Translations under genes and position numbers: made by a program
Source of the DNA: Paraburkholderia ultramafica
GTDB taxonomy: Bacteria; Pseudomonadota; Gammaproteobacteria; Burkholderiales; Burkholderiaceae
Reading direction: 5' to 3'
Assembly: GCF_902859915.1 (NCBI RefSeq)
Contig: NZ_CADIKK010000011.1
Coordinates: forward strand, 1-64,000
Length of the DNA stretch: 64,000 nucleotides
Part shown: one piece after another, positions 46,298 to 54,079 of the stretch
Layout: each line of letters opens with the position of its first letter
Position numbering within the stretch: the first letter of the stretch is position 1
Notes under the pieces: model-generated
Told to the model about the DNA's origin: nothing
Databases searched by the model: none
The model's input: the letters and a program-made list of their open reading frames with translations, nothing else

Positions 46298-47720
46298 TGT
46301 TGCGGTTGCGCGGTGCGTATTGTCCTAGCGATGCGGACAGCGCCGCGAAACCGGCGCGCAGCAGTTCGTCGCTTGCCGACGTATTGCTGACGCTCGCGCG
46401 GATGAACTGGGGCGTCGCATCACGCCTGACCGAAAATGCTTCGGCCGAAGTGACGAGGCAGTTCTTCCGCGCCAGTTCGGCCTGAACGTTCCACGCCCGG
46501 CCGGGCGCCGGCACCTCGATCCAGAAGTGCGGACTCTGTGCGCTCGTCCGGTAGTTCCGTTCAGTCAGCAGGTCGGCCACGAGACCCTTTCGACGCTCGA
46601 TTTCCGCCGCCTGCTGGCGCATCAGCATCTGCGCCGCCCCATCTTCGATCCAGCGGCTCGCCAGTTCCATCTGCAGCGGCGTCGCCATCCAGCAGGTCGA
46701 CCTTGACGCGGCGCCGAGCCGGCTGATCAGAGGCAGCGGCGCGTGCACGTAGCCCACCCGAAGCCCCGCTGCCACACCTTTGCTCAAGCTGCTGATCAGA
46801 ACGCCGCGCTCCGGCGCGAACCGACTGATCGGCGGGGGGCGATCGGCCATCAGCACGCCGTGCGCTTCGTCTTCGATAATCAGCACGTTGTGGGCACGGC
46901 AGATCCGCGCAATCGCCTCGCGGCGCGCAGTAGAAAGCACCGACGTCGTCGGATTCTGGATCGTCGGCGTGCAATACAGCGCGGACACGCGATGCGTGCG
47001 GCACGCGTCGAGCAGGGAGTCGGGCACCAGCCCCTCCTCGTCCATGTCGATGCCTAGCAGCTTGATGCCGAGACAACGCGCAGCGCCGATCAGTCCAGGA
47101 TAGGTCAGCTGTTCAGCGGCGAGAATGTCACCCGCACGCAGCAACGCCATCAGCGTGCAAAGCAATCCATGCTGGGCACCGTTCACGCACACGACCTGAT
47201 CCGGCATGGCAGCAAACTCGCCGTGGCCTAACCATCGCGCTCCCGCCTGACGATGGCGCAACGCACCGACATCCGGCGCATAAAGCGTGAGATCCCGCAA
47301 CGCGGATGCGTCGCCGGCCAGGTCCTGAAGGCTTTTCGCCAGCAGACCGACTTCGCCCCCGGGAATGTGCATGCTGTGACTCATATCGATACACGGCTGC
47401 GGCGCGTCGATGGCGTTACGAAAACCGCTGTCTTTCGGCCGCTCCAGACCTCGCTGATGCACGAAAGTCCCGTCCCCCACTCTGGCGACCACCAAACCCA
47501 TGCGCTCCAGATCGGCATAGGCGCGACTCACCGTGCCGATGGTCACACCGAGCCTGTCGGCCAGCAGCCGGTGCGGCGGCAGTTTGGCGCCCACTTCGAT
47601 GGAGCCGTCCTGAATCTGCGCCTGCAGCGCCTGCGCAAGCCGTTTGTATTTGGGTGTCTGCCCACCGGCAAGCGCGGATTTCAGCATTGGAACCGTGTCA
47701 ATAATTGGTTTGACTGCCAC
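46197..47720 (-). CDS. MocR-family (GntR-HTH + aminotransferase-fold) transcriptional regulator
   Basis: 507 residues. A GntR winged helix at about 22-90 ([48 protein letters not shown]) is joined to a fold-type I PLP domain: [11 protein letters not shown] with Asn256, IIEDEAHG with Asp284 and [16 protein letters not shown] with the PLP Lys314. MocR proteins sense amino acids or PLP and often regulate a divergent transporter. Here the divergent gene is an EamA exporter that heads the sulfur cluster. The GTG at 47720 has AGGTGA upstream. The last 35 or so residues lie antisense to mdtC and are not MocR-like, which suggests its native 3' end was lost. Confidence 0.9.
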   Translation of the reverse strand: MAVKPIIDTVPMLKSALAGGQTPKYKRLAQALQAQIQDGSIEVGAKLPPHRLLADRLGVTIGTVSRAYADLERMGLVVARVGDGTFVHQRGLERPKDSGFRNAIDAPQPCIDMSHSMHIPGGEVGLLAKSLQDLAGDASALRDLTLYAPDVGALRHRQAGARWLGHGEFAAMPDQVVCVNGAQHGLLCTLMALLRAGDILAAEQLTYPGLIGAARCLGIKLLGIDMDEEGLVPDSLLDACRTHRVSALYCTPTIQNPTTSVLSTARREAIARICRAHNVLIIEDEAHGVLMADRPPPISRFAPERGVLISSLSKGVAAGLRVGYVHAPLPLISRLGAASRSTCWMATPLQMELASRWIEDGAAQMLMRQQAAEIERRKGLVADLLTERNYRTSAQSPHFWIEVPAPGRAWNVQAELARKNCLVTSAEAFSVRRDATPQFIRASVSNTSASDELLRAGFAALSASLGQYAPRNRNITTAQHLFCAPSSTPTAPGSDPCTDTPPASCRA

Positions 47721-47728
47721 TGCTCACC

Positions 47729-47754
47729 TCAATAGTCTTATTGAATTGATCAAT
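47729..47754. promoter_or_regulatory. Candidate MocR operators
   Basis: Two adjoining dyads in the 90-base divergent region: TCAATA-GTCT-TATTGA (47729-47744) and ATTGATCAAT (47745-47754). They share the half-site TTGA/TCAA, recur at a helical spacing, and abut the MocR start, so they could control both directions. The tract is markedly A/T-rich. Confidence 0.55.
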
Positions 47755-47809
47755 ATCGATTCTAATGATTTTTCATGAGTTTATTTAAGATAAGAGAACA
47801 ATTGACACT

Positions 47810-48766
47810 ATGCCAACAACAGCCAATCTTGAAAGCCCGCTAAAAGAACGCGTACGCTGGCGAGCGGGTATCGTGACTTCGTTGCTCTTCCTGATTGTCT
47901 GTTTGAGTTGGGGCACCACGTGGCTGGGAATCAGGATCGCCGTGGAAAGCACGCCGCCACTGACTTCAGCGGGACTTCGGTTTCTGATTGCGTTTCCGCT
48001 GTTCCTGGTCTTTGCGCTGGCACGCCGCGAATCGGTGCGCTTCCCGCGAGAAAAAACCGGCTTCTTTCTATTCGTCACATTGTGCTACTTCAGTGTTCCA
48101 TATTATTTTTTGAATTACGGCGAAATACATGTGTCGTCGGGATTGACTGCGTTGTTGTTTAGCTGCATGCCGGTATTTATCTTGATATTCTCCGCATTGT
48201 TTTTACGGGAAAAAATCCACCTTTCGCAAGTCATGGGTATTGCGATCGGGTTCTGCAGTCTGTTCATGATCCTCAAGACGCAGGGCCTGCACATGGATCA
48301 CGCCGAGCTCTTTGGCGTGCTGGCGATCCTTGCCGCGGCCGTGATGCACGCCCTGTGCTACGTCGTGACAAAGCATCAAGGGGCGAACATCAGCGTGATC
48401 ACCTTCAATACGCTGCCAATCGGCATCGCTGGATTGCTGCTGTTCGTCTCGGGATGGTTGATTGAGCGTCCAAGACTTTCCGACATCACGCTTCGTTCGT
48501 GGAGCGCGCTCACTTATCTTGGACTGGCCGCGTCCGTCGGCGGCTTTATCGTCTATTTCTTTCTGCTCAAGCGGATCAGTCCCGTCATCCTGTCGTTCGT
48601 GTTCATCATCTTCCCGGCGTTCGCCGTCATCATCGGTTCGTGGTATGAGGGGCTGCCGGTTTCGAGAGATCTGGGCATCTTTTCCGCACTGTTGCTGCTT
48701 GGCTTCGCGATCACGAAGTTGCCTGTGGAAAGACGTGCGGTAAAGAAAAACCAGCCGTCTGCGTGA
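47810..48766 (+). CDS. EamA/DMT-superfamily exporter
   Basis: 318 residues with about ten membrane helices in two five-helix EamA repeats. The first opens VTSLLFLIVCLSWGTTWLGIRIAVESTPPLTSAGLRFLIAFPLFL and the second ALTYLGLAASVGGFIVYFFLLKRISPVILSFVFIIFPAFAV. Such carriers export amino acids and metabolites, including cysteine pathway intermediates (E. coli EamA/YdeD). It is the first gene of the operon with the JAMM, E1 and CysM-like genes and is divergent from MocR, the usual arrangement for MocR-controlled export. Part of the gene is strongly A/T-rich (20 G+C in 60 bases at 48061-48120), unlike the genome around it. Confidence 0.9.
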   Translation: MPTTANLESPLKERVRWRAGIVTSLLFLIVCLSWGTTWLGIRIAVESTPPLTSAGLRFLIAFPLFLVFALARRESVRFPREKTGFFLFVTLCYFSVPYYFLNYGEIHVSSGLTALLFSCMPVFILIFSALFLREKIHLSQVMGIAIGFCSLFMILKTQGLHMDHAELFGVLAILAAAVMHALCYVVTKHQGANISVITFNTLPIGIAGLLLFVSGWLIERPRLSDITLRSWSALTYLGLAASVGGFIVYFFLLKRISPVILSFVFIIFPAFAVIIGSWYEGLPVSRDLGIFSALLLLGFAITKLPVERRAVKKNQPSA

Positions 48767-48773
48767 GGCAACG

Positions 48774-49244
48774 ATGGAGCTACTCAGTCATGAGAATTTG
48801 CTGCGCATTTGCAACCACGCGTGCAGCACGTACCCGGAGGAGTGCTGCGGCTTTGTACTCGCCGATGGAACCGTGCACTGCGGGATCAATATCCAGAGCG
48901 AGTTGAATCGACGCCAACCTGATATCCATAAACGTACGGCCGTCAATGGTTACACGTTTTCAGTCGCCGACACCCTTGCCATCACTCAGAGCCTTCGAAG
49001 CAACAACCCCGTCGCAATCATCTACCACTCGCATCCGGATGTTGGAGCGTACTTCAGCCGCGAAGACGAGGACAAAGCGCTATTCATGGGTAAACCGGTC
49101 TACCCGGTCGGCTATCTGATCGTCGATATCCGCGAGGGCCGTGCGCTGGCAGCCAGACTCTTCGAGTGGGACCGTGATCAGTTTGCCTGCACCCGAGAGT
49201 TCCAGGTTAGTGAGACAAACTCAGTAATAAGCATAAGGAGCTGA
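48774..49244 (+). CDS. JAMM/MPN zinc metalloprotease (Mec/QbsD-like)
   Basis: 156 residues with a complete JAMM site: Glu23 in PEECCGF and HSHPDVGAYFSREDED, giving His85-x-His87, Ser95 and Asp98 in the exact HxHx7SxxD spacing. Bacterial relatives act on sulfur-carrier proteins: mycobacterial Mec+ releases cysteine from CysO, and QbsD trims QbsE in thioquinolobactin synthesis. Here the likely partner is the carrier domain of the next gene. GAGG precedes the ATG, 8 bases behind the exporter stop and 3 bases before the next start, so the genes are cotranslated. The C-terminus (about 130-156) is polar and variable. Confidence 0.93.
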   Translation: MELLSHENLLRICNHACSTYPEECCGFVLADGTVHCGINIQSELNRRQPDIHKRTAVNGYTFSVADTLAITQSLRSNNPVAIIYHSHPDVGAYFSREDEDKALFMGKPVYPVGYLIVDIREGRALAARLFEWDRDQFACTREFQVSETNSVISIRS

Positions 49245-49247
49245 ACC

Positions 49248-50663
49248 ATGACCGTCGTGATTTTTCCGGAAGTCCTCGCAAGAGCGGCACAACTGCCGTC
49301 CGATCGTACGGAAAGCGAGGGCAGCACGCTGCGCGAGCTGATTGAATACATTTGCAAGCGTCACTCGCAGTTACGCACGCACCTCTTCTATGAAAACGGT
49401 TCCTTCAAGGAGCACTTTCTTCTGACCTGCTCAGGAGAGCTAGTCGACCTCGACCACGTACCGACACCCGGCAGCGAAGTTGAAATCATGCTCGCGACCT
49501 CCGGTGGATTGGACACCGACCGCTTATCCAACGACGAGATCCGCCGCTATGTTCGCCATATCACCCTGCCGGGCGTCGGACGTGCGGGTCAGTTACGATT
49601 GAAGAAGGCGAAGGTGTTGATTGTCGGCACAGGCGGTTTGGGCTCCCCCGTTTGTCTCTACCTGGCGGCCGCAGGTGTCGGAACCCTCGGTTTGATAGAC
49701 TTCGACGTCGTGGAAAGCAGCAATTTGCAACGTCAGATCGTGCATGGAAACAGCACCCTCGGCATGCTCAAAGTGGAGTCTGCGAAACAGCGGTTACAAG
49801 ATCTCAATGCCGACGTTCAGATCGACACCTACGCTGCCACATTGGATGCGGACAACGCCATACAGCTTATCGGGCAGTACGATCTGGTTGTCGACGGCAC
49901 TGACAACTTCTTTTCACGCTACTTGGTCAACGACGCATGCGTCCAATTGGGCAAACCACTGGTATACGGCGCGATATATCGCTTCGAAGGCCAAATGAGC
50001 GTATTCAATCATCGCGCAGGACCATGCTATCGCTGTATCTTCCCCGCTAGCCCGCCTCCCGAACTGGCGCCGAACTGCAGCGCCGGTGGCGTTATCGGCG
50101 TGCTGCCGGGCGTGGTCGGACTCATTCAGGCGACAGAAGCCATCAAGCTGATCCTCGATATCGGCGAGTCATTGGCCGGGCGGCTGATGCGTTTCGACGC
50201 CTTAACAATGCGATTCAGCGAACTCCGACTCCGGCGTCGCCCGGACTGTCCCGTCTGCTCCGCGAACCGCAGCGGCACACGTGTCGAGCCAGACGGAGTG
50301 TCGTGTGCCGACGCTAGTCCGGGACGACCGCGGCTAGCGCCCGACTTTTATATAAAACCGCGTGCTCTCGAGTCGATCATGGCGCAGAAAGACAACAACC
50401 ATGTGCTGCTTGATGTGCGCGACGCGAATGAACTGGAAGTATGTCAATTGCCCGGCGTGCTGCATATTCCTTTGGACGAGTTAACCGACCGCATCGGCGT
50501 ACTCGATCCAAGTCAAACCCATTATCTGATCTGCTATGGCGGCACGCGGGCCGAGCGAGCCGCAAGCACGCTTCGGGACGCCGGGTTCGCGCACGTGAAG
50601 GTGCTGGAAGGCAGCATGAAGCGTTGGGTAAGGGATGTCGCCCCCGACATGCCGATCTATTGA
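49248..50663 (+). CDS. Fused sulfur-carrier (ThiS/MoaD) - E1 (MoeB/ThiF) - rhodanese protein
   Basis: 471 residues, three domains. Residues 1-87 are a ThiS/MoaD ubiquitin-like carrier (TLRELIEYICKRHSQLRTHLF ... VPTPGSEVEIMLATSGG) ending in Gly86-Gly87. Residues 90-340 are an adenylating E1: GTGGLGSPVCLYLAAAGVG (127 onward), GTDNFFSRYLVND, zinc cysteines 260/263 and 334/337, and the loop cysteine Cys277. Residues 370-471 are a rhodanese with the active loop CYGGTR (Cys429-Arg434). MoeB-rhodanese fusions activate a carrier C-terminus and load it with sulfur; here the carrier is fused in front, so its diglycine is internal unless cleaved. AGGAG precedes the ATG. Confidence 0.93.
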   Translation: MTVVIFPEVLARAAQLPSDRTESEGSTLRELIEYICKRHSQLRTHLFYENGSFKEHFLLTCSGELVDLDHVPTPGSEVEIMLATSGGLDTDRLSNDEIRRYVRHITLPGVGRAGQLRLKKAKVLIVGTGGLGSPVCLYLAAAGVGTLGLIDFDVVESSNLQRQIVHGNSTLGMLKVESAKQRLQDLNADVQIDTYAATLDADNAIQLIGQYDLVVDGTDNFFSRYLVNDACVQLGKPLVYGAIYRFEGQMSVFNHRAGPCYRCIFPASPPPELAPNCSAGGVIGVLPGVVGLIQATEAIKLILDIGESLAGRLMRFDALTMRFSELRLRRRPDCPVCSANRSGTRVEPDGVSCADASPGRPRLAPDFYIKPRALESIMAQKDNNHVLLDVRDANELEVCQLPGVLHIPLDELTDRIGVLDPSQTHYLICYGGTRAERAASTLRDAGFAHVKVLEGSMKRWVRDVAPDMPIY

Positions 50664-50685
50664 TTCGGGCCGGAGTGCTGACGCG

Positions 50686-51600
50686 ATGATTTATAAGTCG
50701 ATAGTCGAAGCTATTGGCAACACACCGATCGTTCAACTGGAAGCGTTTTCTAGCAATCTTGGGCTGAAGGTTTATGCGAAACTGGAATCGCTCAATCCAG
50801 GTGGAAGCCACAAGGCGAGGATCGCGCTGGGCATGATTCACGACGCCGAGCGCAAAGGCATTCTTGTAAGAGGAAATCAGCAAACCATTCTGGAACCCAG
50901 TGGCGGCAACACGGGCATTGGCCTAGCCATCGCCGCCAACGTCCTCGGCTACAAGGTGGTGCTGGTGATACCAGACAACTACAGTATTGAGAAGCAAAAA
51001 TTGCTGCGCCTGTATGGCGCCGAGGTGGTTCTCTCAGACAGTCGTCTGGGAAATAACTCGCACGGACAAAGGGCCATGGAATTACAACTCGAGAATCCCA
51101 CCTATGTGATGCTCAATCAACAAAGAAACAGTGCCAATCCAGACACGCATCGACATACCACCGCCCAGGAAATCGTCCGCGATTTCGGCGACTGGAAAGT
51201 GGACTGCTTCGTAGCTGGTATCGGTACAGGCGGACATATCACCGGCATCGGAGAAATACTCAAGCGGCAGTGGCCCGAGCTGCGCGTTTTCGGTGTCGAG
51301 CCCGAGCAATGCGATCTGCTTGCTGATCGCCACGCTCCACATGATATTCAGGGACTATCCATCGGCATCATTCCGAGCATCCTGAACCTGTCAGTGCTCG
51401 ATGGAATGCTAAAGGTTTCCAGACTCGAATGTGAAGAGATGGTTCGGAGAATCATGCGAAGGGATTCGATCAGCCTCGGCATTTCCTCAGCGGCCAATCT
51501 GGTGGCAATCTCCAAGCTAGCCAATGAATTACCCAGTAACGCCACCGTGTTGACCATGATCTACGACGGCGTAGAGTCTTACTTATCCGATTTCGAATAG
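50686..51600 (+). CDS. Cysteine synthase-like PLP enzyme (CysM/CysK fold) with altered active-site loops
   Basis: 304 residues, fold-type II beta-replacement enzyme. IGNTPIVQLE, LNPGGSHKARIALGM with PLP Lys43, LEPSGGNTGIGLAIAANVLGYKV, and the phosphate loop GIGTGGHITGIGE are all present. Two differences stand out: SHKAR in place of the usual SVKDR, and PSGGNT in place of TSGNT in the loop that binds the amino-acid substrate, so the donor, acceptor or both may differ from those of O-acetylserine sulfhydrylase. In context it would accept sulfur from the thiocarboxylated carrier, as CysM does with CysO. GGAG stands 8 bases before the ATG at 50686, 23 bases after the E1 stop. Confidence 0.88.
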   Translation: MIYKSIVEAIGNTPIVQLEAFSSNLGLKVYAKLESLNPGGSHKARIALGMIHDAERKGILVRGNQQTILEPSGGNTGIGLAIAANVLGYKVVLVIPDNYSIEKQKLLRLYGAEVVLSDSRLGNNSHGQRAMELQLENPTYVMLNQQRNSANPDTHRHTTAQEIVRDFGDWKVDCFVAGIGTGGHITGIGEILKRQWPELRVFGVEPEQCDLLADRHAPHDIQGLSIGIIPSILNLSVLDGMLKVSRLECEEMVRRIMRRDSISLGISSAANLVAISKLANELPSNATVLTMIYDGVESYLSDFE

Positions 51601-51656
51601 CCTCGGCAATACAGCGCTATCGCTACCTATTCCCACGCTCTCCCTGAATACTGACT

Positions 51657-51680
51657 GCCCCGTCTGGTTGCGGACGGGGA
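51657..51680. terminator. Stem-loop between convergent genes
   Basis: CCCCGTC - 8 bases - GACGGGG between the CysM-like stop (51600) and the AlaX stop (51705). Stem of seven G/C-rich pairs, no T-tract; a weak shared terminator at best. Confidence 0.35.
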
Positions 51681-51704
51681 CTTGGGCACAGGGATCGAGC
51701 GGAC

Positions 51705-52475
51705 TCACGCGTGGAAAATGCCTGTGTTGAATATCGCGTCGCTGAACGAACAGGACAGGCGCTCCTTCCCCGCCCCCATGCTCTTCCGTCGAATTTCCAT
51801 TCGCCCAATCGGCTTTGTATTACTGATGTGGGTGCCCCCACAGGGAATAACCTCGCCCTCGCATTCCCAGTATCGGGCGTCAGCGTATGCTGCATGGGCA
51901 TAGACACGCACGTCGCTCGCACGTGAAACGAATGCGTTAGCGATAGTTTCTATCTCATGGACTTCCTCGTTTGAGATACGTTCCTCGACCCCGAAATCAA
52001 GTCGTGCGGCATCTGCACGAATATGGCAGCCGAGTATCCATTCAACCGCATCGGGCCTAATCTGTTGCACCCCTAGCAAAAGCAGGTGGCATGCTGTATG
52101 GCTCAGCGAGAGTTGCGAACGACGCAAACGGTCGATTCGCACCTCAACCGGATCGCCAGCCTGTATGCCGGAAAGATGGGCAATATCATCGGGATGAACG
52201 ACATGTTCAATCACCCCTCCAACTTGAATCTCAGGGAAATTCGAAATGGCCACATGATCGCAATACATTTTCCTTGCGTGAATAAAGCGAATTTCACAGC
52301 CATTCTGTAGAAGAATGACTCCGTTATCAGCGTCCTGTCCGCCGCCTTCCGGATAGGCGACGGTAGCATCGAGTTCCACGTGACCGGTACCTGACTTGAC
52401 GACTTTCGCGACGCATCGGTCCAGATGAAGGTCATCGTAGTAGAGCTTATGGGTCTTTCGGTTGAGTGAAAACAT
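51705..52475 (-). CDS. AlaX-type trans-editing aminoacyl-tRNA deacylase
   Basis: 256 residues, free-standing homologue of the AlaRS editing module. Zinc/catalytic motifs are complete: SLSHTACHLL (His126-x3-His130) and CGGTH (Cys212, His216); the YPEGGGQ signature marks the longer AlaX type with the N-terminal beta-barrel. It normally removes Ser or Gly from tRNA-Ala. Here its position in a sulfur amino-acid cluster suggests protection against an amino-acid analogue mischarged to tRNA. The ATG at 52475 matches the family start; TTG at 52484 is an alternative. It follows the acetyltransferase gene by 16 bases on the minus strand and is presumably cotranscribed with it. Confidence 0.9.
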   Translation of the reverse strand: MFSLNRKTHKLYYDDLHLDRCVAKVVKSGTGHVELDATVAYPEGGGQDADNGVILLQNGCEIRFIHARKMYCDHVAISNFPEIQVGGVIEHVVHPDDIAHLSGIQAGDPVEVRIDRLRRSQLSLSHTACHLLLLGVQQIRPDAVEWILGCHIRADAARLDFGVEERISNEEVHEIETIANAFVSRASDVRVYAHAAYADARYWECEGEVIPCGGTHISNTKPIGRMEIRRKSMGAGKERLSCSFSDAIFNTGIFHA

Positions 52476-52491
52476 GATAATCAAGGTAGGT

Positions 52492-53178
52492 TCAACGGGA
52501 TTCTAACGAGCGCTGAGGTTGTCGCCTTCTTGTCAACTGAAGCTCGGATTTGAGCGTGACGATCGAATCTGACGGAATATCTTCTGTAATAACGCAGTGT
52601 GGCGAGATGAACACATCATTGCCTATAACCACATCGCCAAAAATCCGCGTAAACGCTCCTATCTCTGCCCGGTTGCCTACTGTCGGATGGCGTTTTCCTG
52701 AAGGGTTCGCCGATATGCCCGTGGCGCCGAGAACAACACCGCCGAGAATGTAGCAGTCGTCGCCGATTCGCGATGTTTCACCGATAACGGTCCCCCACCC
52801 GTGGTCCAAAACGAAGCCCCGCCCGATGTAACAGCGCGGATGAATCTCGGCGCCGGAAAGCAACTTGCCCCGAGCCGACACAAGCGCGGCGGCACTTTCG
52901 ATTTCCCGACCATGATCACCGTCGAGCCTGGCTATATCGAGAAGTGCATGCGCAAGTCGGTAGTGCAGCACCGCCTTATAGGATGAATATCCGAACGCGA
53001 TATTCTCGACCGCCCCACGAGACGCCGGGTCTTTTGCGGCGAAAGCGTTCAGATCATTCTCAGCAGCCCTGGCCGCCGCAATGAACTGTGTATGTCTCGC
53101 AATTGTTTTGACCAGAGCGGGTGTGCAACATTCCATCATCGCTGCACACAGTAGATTCTGAACAAGATCTGTCGGCAT
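52492..53178 (-). CDS. Serine O-acetyltransferase-like protein (CysE family)
   Basis: 228 residues. The SAT helical domain has AAKDPASRGAVENIAFGYSSYKAVLHYRLAHAL (serine-binding Asp50), followed by the left-handed beta-helix with hexapeptide repeats: EIHPRCYIGRGFVLDHGWGTVIGET (Asp125, His126) and GKRHPTVG (His164), ending PSDSIVTLK. The dyad aspartate of ordinary CysE (DIHP) is Glu111 here, and the C-terminal AGVPARIVG tail is absent. It would make O-acetylserine, or acylate a related alcohol amino acid, for the CysM-like enzyme in the facing operon. The ATG at 53178 fits the family. Confidence 0.88.
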   Translation of the reverse strand: MPTDLVQNLLCAAMMECCTPALVKTIARHTQFIAAARAAENDLNAFAAKDPASRGAVENIAFGYSSYKAVLHYRLAHALLDIARLDGDHGREIESAAALVSARGKLLSGAEIHPRCYIGRGFVLDHGWGTVIGETSRIGDDCYILGGVVLGATGISANPSGKRHPTVGNRAEIGAFTRIFGDVVIGNDVFISPHCVITEDIPSDSIVTLKSELQLTRRRQPQRSLESR

Positions 53179-53501
53179 TTATACGTCCGCGTTTGCGATT
53201 AACTATGTTATGCCAACATTCAACAAATAAACCTATGGGATAATTCCGAAATACAAGAGATATTCGTTGGGGTCGGAGATAGTTGTGTATCTGCTTCGCC
53301 GCGTCATGTTCTGAATGCCGGCTATCCACTTTGCCATTTTTGACCTGGCTGGCATTTTCTTTCTGATGTTGCACAACGTCGGCCTTTGCTTCCGCCATTG
53401 TTCTATCCGCAGTGCCAGCGCGTGCTAATAGAACACTAAGAACACTATCGGCCCATGCGAAGCCAACGCTGCTGGCGCAAACCAACCGCGTGCGCAAGAA
53501 C
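53179..53501. other. A/T-rich intergenic region, right edge of the sulfur cluster
   Basis: About 320 bases between the acetyltransferase start and the next chromosomal gene. It must hold the minus-strand promoter for the acetyltransferase-AlaX transcript. Base composition returns to the genome norm near 53500. Minus-strand frames in the region include a charged stretch (AEAKADVVQHQKENASQV) without a ribosome binding site or recognisable family; I do not call a gene. Confidence 0.4.
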
Positions 53502-53966
53502 CTAAAGCTTCTGCTCCATCGCCAGCAAAAAAATCCGCTGCCATTGCTTCGCCTGCCGCTCCCCCGACATCGGCACAAGCCAATCGGCATGCCTCGGGTC
53601 TTTAACCTTCAAAGCGACCTGCGATTGACCCTCGCGGCCCTGAACCTCGGCCCCGCGCAGATCGGCAAAAATATATGCGCCGCGCTCTGCGCCGACATGA
53701 ATCTCGCACAGCCGCTTGCCGGCAGCGAGCCGGACCGAACCCCAGTTCCCTTTGAGCTCATGAGTCCAGTCGCCGTCGTGAACGTTCGGCGCGACTTCCT
53801 GGCGGCGGCGCCACCAATATGCGGCGGCGGCCATCAGCAGCAACGCAACCAGCACGGCCACGCCGACCGCAACGGCCAGCCCGAAGGCCGCCTGCAACGC
53901 ATAGAACGCGCGCACCGCGCCGTACACCAGCGCGATCAGCGCAATTAACGCAACGACAATCGGCAT
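53502..53966 (-). CDS. Hypothetical two-pass membrane protein
   Basis: 154 residues. Two hydrophobic helices at about 2-20 and 28-54 (PIVVALIALIALVYG, FGLAVAVGVAVLVALLLMAAAAYWW) are followed by an Arg-rich turn and a soluble domain of about 95 residues, presumably cytosolic (GNWGSVRLAAGKRLCEIHVGAERGAYIFADLRGAEV). GGGTGA precedes the ATG at 53966, preferred over a TTG six codons upstream. No family recognised. It seems to be the first ordinary chromosomal gene beyond the sulfur cluster. Confidence 0.68.
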   Translation of the reverse strand: MPIVVALIALIALVYGAVRAFYALQAAFGLAVAVGVAVLVALLLMAAAAYWWRRRQEVAPNVHDGDWTHELKGNWGSVRLAAGKRLCEIHVGAERGAYIFADLRGAEVQGREGQSQVALKVKDPRHADWLVPMSGERQAKQWQRIFLLAMEQKL

Positions 53967-54079
53967 CGCAAGCTCACCCGGCAAAAAAGCCTAGCCTAGC
54001 ATGAGCGATGCCTCATTCCCGGCGCAAGGCACCATGGCGAAAAACGCGCCGCCGCGCGTGAGCCCGGCGTGACGGCCGC

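Noticed and set aside
53060..53590. 176-codon minus-strand frame between the acetyltransferase and the next gene
   Set aside because: Overlaps two better supported genes in other frames, has no ribosome binding site, and its charged middle section matches no family I recognise.
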